A stretch of DNA of 64,000 nt, from contig JAJXUE010000002.1 in NCBI GenBank assembly GCA_021783135.1, positions 36,625 to 100,624 on the forward strand, given 5' to 3'. Both the position numbers and the translations under genes were made by a program. This document shows positions 60,558-64,000 of the stretch, piece after piece. This stretch comes from Bacillota bacterium. GTDB lineage: Bacteria > Bacillota > Desulfitobacteriia > Desulfitobacteriales > JAJXUE01. The notes under the pieces were generated by a model. The model was not told the origin of the DNA. It ran no database searches and was given only the letters and a program-made list of their open reading frames with translations. The first letter of the stretch is position 1. Every line of letters starts with the position of its first letter.

Positions 60558-62576
60558 TTAATATCCCTGAGCCAGAGATGTTGCGTACTTTTCGGCAGCG
60601 TCTCTGTGTACGCCGAGTTTCCAGCTTCTATATTCCAGGGCATTAATCAGTTTCTTGGCCGCAACTTCGGAATCCATTTCCAGGATAAAGTGTCCGCCAA
60701 AAACGTCATGGGCAATTTGAGTAGCTACACCATATACCAGGTCACTGCCTTCCAATGGCGGCATGGTGCCGACATGAACCGGCAGACCCATGGTGACAGC
60801 CCAAGTACCGATGGAAATTGATTTTTCATGGGTTGCTTCCGGTGCGCTGGCTACAAACGGAACCTTAGGCACATCCACACCTAGTTCATTGGCCATAGCA
60901 GTAACCAAATCTGCAGCACGGGTATTGTCAACACAAGCACCCATGTGGAATACCAACGGCAGTCCGCCGGTAGTCAACTTATTAGCTGCTTCTACACGCT
61001 TCGTGAACGCTTTGAGGCCAGGACCGGCATATTTATCTACTGCATCAGGTGCCATTAATCCGGCCTTAGCGGCGGCGCCAGCTGAGCAACCGGTGGCGAC
61101 CATCAACACGTCGTTAGCAGCCAACTCTTTCATAATGGTCAAGTGGCTCTTATCTTGGAACTGCTTCAAGTTGTTGCAGCCTGCCAAGAGGCACACACCC
61201 TTAATTTCGCCGGAGAGGATAGCATCAGTCAAGACGCTGATTGGGCGGTCCGGATTGATGGCTGCAAATAAATCGAGCATGGCTTCCAGACTAAAGCCTG
61301 CCACAACTTTATTTTTGTGCTGCGGAATGTGAATTTTGTTTAAATCACGATTTTTGAAGTTATCAATGGAGAGCCTGACTATCGCCATCGCATCTTCCAT
61401 TGCGGTTGTTTCATCAAACGGGTAGTGGATAGCGCCCGGGAATTTGGCAATTTCGTTCGTGGTAATGATTCTGGTATGGAAACATTCCGCTGCCGTAGTC
61501 ACGGAAGGCATCATACATTGAATGTCGAGTACCATCGAATCTAAGACCCCGGTCATAATCGCCAACTCTTGGCTGGATTGGTTAGTTGCAATATACACGC
61601 CTTTACGCATCAAAAGCTCATGACCGGTACAGCACAGACCGACGATATTGATGCCCTTGGCACCTGCTGCAATGGCTTCGCTTTCCAGCTTGTGGGCAGC
61701 GGATACTACCATTTCACTGACCAACGGGTTGTGACCGTGTACAGCGATGTTAATTTTGTCTTCCTCAAGCACGCCTAAGTTAGCTTCCGAAACAAGGGGT
61801 TTCGGGGTGCCAAACAATATATCCGAAATATCTGTGGCAATGTGCATACCGGTGTAGTCGGCCAAGGAAGCCTTCAGCCCGCCAAAAATGATATTAACAG
61901 GGTCAGAGTCAACACCCATAGCAGTTTGGGCCAACAATTGCACAACGGAACGGTCAATTGCAACCGGTCCAACGTTGGTGGCCTTAAATTTATCTTGGCG
62001 CCCTTTAGTAATAGTTGTAGTCAAGAAAGTACAGGTTTGATCGCCGTAACGACCATAATCGTCCAACGCTTCAATGGCGACTTCTTTGGCAATTTCTATA
62101 TCTGTTTTGCCTTCAGTGGTAATACCGATGCGCTTGGCTACAGCTTGTAGTTTTGCGGGATCTGCGATCTTGTAGTCCGGCGCTTCGCCGTCTGCCAAGT
62201 GCAAGAGGGTGCGGGCGATGTGGCGGCCATGGTCGGAGTGGGACGAAGTACCGCCGGCAATAAACCTGACGAGGTTTCTTGCTACAATCGTATTGGCATC
62301 AGCTCCGCACATACCGCGGCTGGCTGGGCCGTCATCCGCTTTGATCCGGCAGGGTCCTTGAATACAAATCCGGCAGCAAATACCTTTATAACCGAATTGG
62401 CACTGGGGTTGTTGGGCTACGGCCCGGTCATAGGCTGTATAAACACCATGTTCTTGGGCAACTTTCAACATTTCCAAAGCTGCCGGGTCAACTGTCCGCT
62501 CACGATTTTTCGGTTCCTCCACGCGGGGCACGCTACTGCTTCTGGCCGTAAAGTCCAGATCACTAAATCTTGGCAT
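60558..62576 (-). CDS. acsA: Carbon monoxide dehydrogenase catalytic subunit
   Basis: The 672-residue protein fits bacterial AcsA/CooS. The B- and D-cluster Cys region is CQFGYKGICCRICIQGPCRI (Cys 59, 67, 68, 71, 76) with GMCGADANTIVARN next. C-cluster residues appear in SDHGRHIART, GLCCTGHELLMRKG, LAGCNNLKQFQDKSHL, ATGCSAGAAAKAGLM and HMGACVDNTRA. It interconverts CO and CO2 and passes CO through a tunnel to AcsB, downstream in the operon. Operon position and the AcsB partner support acsA rather than a stand-alone cooS. A GAGGAGGTTAC site precedes the ATG. Confidence 0.98.
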   Translation of the reverse strand: MPRFSDLDFTARSSSVPRVEEPKNRERTVDPAALEMLKVAQEHGVYTAYDRAVAQQPQCQFGYKGICCRICIQGPCRIKADDGPASRGMCGADANTIVARNLVRFIAGGTSSHSDHGRHIARTLLHLADGEAPDYKIADPAKLQAVAKRIGITTEGKTDIEIAKEVAIEALDDYGRYGDQTCTFLTTTITKGRQDKFKATNVGPVAIDRSVVQLLAQTAMGVDSDPVNIIFGGLKASLADYTGMHIATDISDILFGTPKPLVSEANLGVLEEDKINIAVHGHNPLVSEMVVSAAHKLESEAIAAGAKGINIVGLCCTGHELLMRKGVYIATNQSSQELAIMTGVLDSMVLDIQCMMPSVTTAAECFHTRIITTNEIAKFPGAIHYPFDETTAMEDAMAIVRLSIDNFKNRDLNKIHIPQHKNKVVAGFSLEAMLDLFAAINPDRPISVLTDAILSGEIKGVCLLAGCNNLKQFQDKSHLTIMKELAANDVLMVATGCSAGAAAKAGLMAPDAVDKYAGPGLKAFTKRVEAANKLTTGGLPLVFHMGACVDNTRAADLVTAMANELGVDVPKVPFVASAPEATHEKSISIGTWAVTMGLPVHVGTMPPLEGSDLVYGVATQIAHDVFGGHFILEMDSEVAAKKLINALEYRSWKLGVHRDAAEKYATSLAQGY

Positions 62577-62637
62577 TGATGTAACCTCCTCTAGGTTAAT
62601 TTCTTCTTTTACACTCCGTTCCTGTTACCCTAACCCC

Positions 62638-63414
62638 TCATTTTCCACCCCCAGCAGCCTCTGCCACAATCTTACGAAAAATATCCTCTAAAGCAGACCC
62701 TAAAGCACCACCCGGCAAATCCAGGTTTCCTTCTTCTAGAGCTGCATCAGCGAGGTCGTCGCTATAGGGCAAAACCCCTAAAAGTTCGCCCGGTTCCAAG
62801 CTGGCTTGGAGAAAATCAGCTTCCTTTTGGTTTCTAATCTTATTGCCAATTACTCTAACCTTAGGAACTCCCAGTTCCTTGGCGAGTTGTTTAACAACCT
62901 TTGCGGTTTGCACGCTTACTTTGGTAGGCTCAGTTACTATGAATAGAGCATCGACTCCGCGTGCGGTACCCCTGGTTAACTGTTCAATACCTGCCCCCAT
63001 ATCGAGAATGACTGTTTCCTTGGCGCCAAGCAAAAGCGAGTTAACTAAAGCGTGTAAAAAGGTGTTCTCCTTACAGTAACAAGCCGTGCCGCCTTGTTTG
63101 ACATTGCCCATACGCAAAAAGTGAATATGACCCATGGCCACGCTGTGACTAATGAGTAAATCATCTACCTTGGGGTTTAGAGGGAAAAAAGCACCTTCCG
63201 GGCCCATTCTCTCGGCAATCAATTCCTGCATGGCCACAACCGGTTTGAGCTTGGCCAAGATTTCCTCCGGCAGACCCAAAGTTGTACCCAGGCTGGCATC
63301 GGGGTCAGCGTCGACGGCGTACACCTCGTAACCTTCCCGGGCAAATAGTTTAGCTAAATTTGCGGAAAATGTAGTTTTACCCACTCCGCCTTTACCGGAT
63401 ACTGCAACTTTCAC
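62638..63414 (-). CDS. cooC: CooC-type nickel-insertion/maturation ATPase
   Basis: The 258-residue MinD/ParA-fold protein is read from a GTG with an AGAAGGAGGG site. It has [43 protein letters not shown] and the CxC motif in GGTACYCKENTFLHALVNSLL. ETVILDMGAGIEQLTRGTARGVDALFIVTEPTKVS follows, as in CODH maturation ATPases that deliver nickel to the C-cluster. It is the first gene of the CODH/ACS run, directly upstream of acsA, so CODH is the obvious client. It differs clearly from the second copy at 54183-54938. Confidence 0.95.
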   Translation of the reverse strand: MKVAVSGKGGVGKTTFSANLAKLFAREGYEVYAVDADPDASLGTTLGLPEEILAKLKPVVAMQELIAERMGPEGAFFPLNPKVDDLLISHSVAMGHIHFLRMGNVKQGGTACYCKENTFLHALVNSLLLGAKETVILDMGAGIEQLTRGTARGVDALFIVTEPTKVSVQTAKVVKQLAKELGVPKVRVIGNKIRNQKEADFLQASLEPGELLGVLPYSDDLADAALEEGNLDLPGGALGSALEDIFRKIVAEAAGGGK

Positions 63415-63449
63415 TGTAACGCCCTCCTTCTACCGCCAGGCAACGTCTC

Positions 63450-63496
63450 GTAGTTAGTAATAGTAGTTAGTAATAGTAGTTAGTAATAGTAGTTGG
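63450..63496. repeat. 13-base tandem repeat in the CODH/ACS leader
   Basis: GTAGTTAGTAATA is repeated three times without change, followed by a partial copy, ending 36 bases before the cooC start codon. It would lie in the 5' untranslated RNA. Confidence 0.85.
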
Positions 63497-63542
63497 TTCA
63501 TTAATGAAGTTTCCGAGGCAAATTAAACAACTAATAATATTT

Positions 63543-63571
63543 AGTTTTGCACATATATTCGTGACGGTCAA
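63543..63571 (-). promoter_or_regulatory. Possible internal promoter of the CODH/ACS operon
   Basis: On the minus strand TTGACC is followed after 17 bases by AAAACT, then AT-rich sequence. The -35 is good and the -10 poor. If used, it would bypass the riboswitch. Confidence 0.3.
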
Positions 63572-63792
63572 GCATTATCCTTCTGAAGTTTCAGAAAATT
63601 TACTTTTTTCTTCTATGGTTGATTTTTGGAGGTGAGCGGTACTATTGTTCTGATTAACGGTTTCTACTTATGAATGCTTCCTTCCTGCTTAGTGAAAAAA
63701 AAGACTTAGTTTTTTATCTATTATGAATTATTTATAAATTAAAATTAATCACATAAAGTTTAATTTTCCACAGCAAAAATGCACAAAAATAA

Positions 63793-63820
63793 AAGGCCTC
63801 TCAATTAAGGAAGAGGTCTT
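63793..63820 (-). terminator. Riboswitch expression-platform terminator
   Basis: AAGACCTCT/AGAGGCCTT form a nine-pair stem with one G-U pair and a ten-base loop, followed by TTTATTTTT on the minus strand. Its 5' arm (CCTCTTC) can instead pair with GAAGAGG at the 3' side of riboswitch P1, giving the expected antiterminator. Confidence 0.9.
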
Positions 63821-63834
63821 AAAGTCTGAGTCGT

Positions 63835-63946
63835 CCTCTTCTCATCTTGCAGAATCTTGCTCTGTAGGATATGGCACCAATTCACATTTCATGCGGGTTG
63901 CCGGGCTTCACAGGGCCAATACCTCCACCGCACTTGATAAGAAGAA
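63835..63946 (-). ncRNA. SAM-I (S-box) riboswitch
   Basis: The minus-strand RNA shows the S-box core in order. The P1 5' strand is TTCTTCTTATCAAG, then GGTGGAGG, GGCCCTGTGAAGCCCGGCAACC, a variable hairpin and GGTGCCATATCCT. A further hairpin AGCAAGATTCTGC and the P1 3' strand GATGAGAAGAGG complete it. It is preceded by a consensus promoter and followed by a terminator whose 5' arm competes with P1. Known SAM-I switches turn genes off when S-adenosylmethionine is abundant. The next gene downstream in this direction is cooC of the CODH/ACS operon, about 380 bases after the terminator. Confidence 0.93.
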
Positions 63947-63964
63947 TTCTATTTAACTAGCTAT

Positions 63965-63992
63965 ATTATAGAATATTTACTTTATTTGTCAA
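63965..63992 (-). promoter_or_regulatory. Consensus sigma-70-type promoter for the riboswitch transcript
   Basis: On the minus strand TTGACA (63992-63987) and TATAAT (63970-63965) are both perfect consensus hexamers separated by 16 bases. The expected transcription start is near 63957, just before the riboswitch. Confidence 0.92.
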
Positions 63993-64000
63993 CTGCGTTT

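Larger units (their letters stand above)
63415..64000. other. CODH/ACS operon leader, gene-free
   Basis: No gene is seen in 586 bases. On the minus strand it holds, in order, a consensus promoter, a SAM-I riboswitch, its terminator, an AT-rich stretch, a possible second promoter near 63543-63571 (TTGACC with a poor -10) and a 13-base tandem repeat. The cooC start follows. Between terminator and cooC (about 380 bases) there is no recognisable gene remnant. Confidence 0.7.

Noticed and set aside
60790-61332. 180-residue plus-strand ORF
   Set aside because: It is antisense to acsA and its translation mirrors the conserved CODH coding sequence.

Overview
The window looks like a chromosomal segment of an anaerobic Gram-positive bacterium of the Clostridia, most like the metal-reducing or carboxydotrophic Peptococcaceae/Thermincola group. 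This rests on gene content and signals, not on a database search: strong GGAGG ribosome binding sites, a SAM-I (S-box) riboswitch, a DnaD-like plus DnaI-like replication pair, a complete carbonyl branch of the Wood-Ljungdahl pathway, and many multiheme c-type cytochromes with N-terminal membrane anchors or signal peptides. Almost everything is on the minus strand; only the HD-domain gene and one TPR/ligase pair (43.7-46.6 kb) are on the plus strand.

Region 1 (0.3-7.3 kb, minus): an operon-like run in the order TPR protein, NHL beta-propeller, hexaheme cytochrome, second NHL propeller, FN3/Ig-domain cytochrome, then two single-membrane-span proteins of unknown role. Region 2 (7.5-31.1 kb, minus): a polysaccharide locus. 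It holds seven glycosyltransferases, a probable UDP-L-6-deoxy-HexNAc trio, a capsule-type transferase, the Wzt/Wzm exporter, a nearly complete legionaminic acid set (LegF, PtmE-like, LegI, LegG, LegC, LegB; LegH not seen), a polyprenyl-phosphate sugar transferase and a GalE-like epimerase. Region 3 (31.3-40.8 kb, minus): a second electron-transfer block with 10-heme and 12-heme membrane cytochromes of NapC/NirT type, a TPR/O-antigen-ligase pair, a second TPR-NHL-hexaheme cassette (its NHL gene broken by a one-base frameshift) and an Ig-like membrane protein. The two TPR-NHL-hexaheme cassettes flank the polysaccharide locus.

Region 4 (41-50.1 kb, mixed strands): the DnaI-like and DnaD-like genes, a decayed PspC/LiaF-type pseudogene, an HD hydrolase, a second TPR/O-antigen-ligase pair on the plus strand, a GIY-YIG protein, a beta-CASP metallo-beta-lactamase ribonuclease, and a protein with a 20-unit acidic tandem repeat. 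Region 5 (50.2-63.4 kb, minus): the CODH/ACS operon cooC-acsA-acsB-acsC-acsV(RACo)-cooC-acsD-acsE followed by an HdrA-like flavoprotein and ended by a terminator. Its roughly 590-base leader carries a consensus promoter, a SAM-I riboswitch with its own terminator, and a 13-base tandem repeat.

Together the genes suggest a cell that oxidises or fixes C1/acetyl units through CODH/ACS and passes electrons outward from menaquinol through membrane multiheme cytochromes to extracellular hexaheme cytochromes, possibly filaments. It would also coat the surface or its exported proteins with a legionaminic-acid-type glycan. The repeated pairing of O-antigen-ligase-like enzymes with TPR proteins beside the cytochromes is the most intriguing part: it may be a glycosylation or assembly system for extracellular electron-transfer proteins. 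That link is inference.
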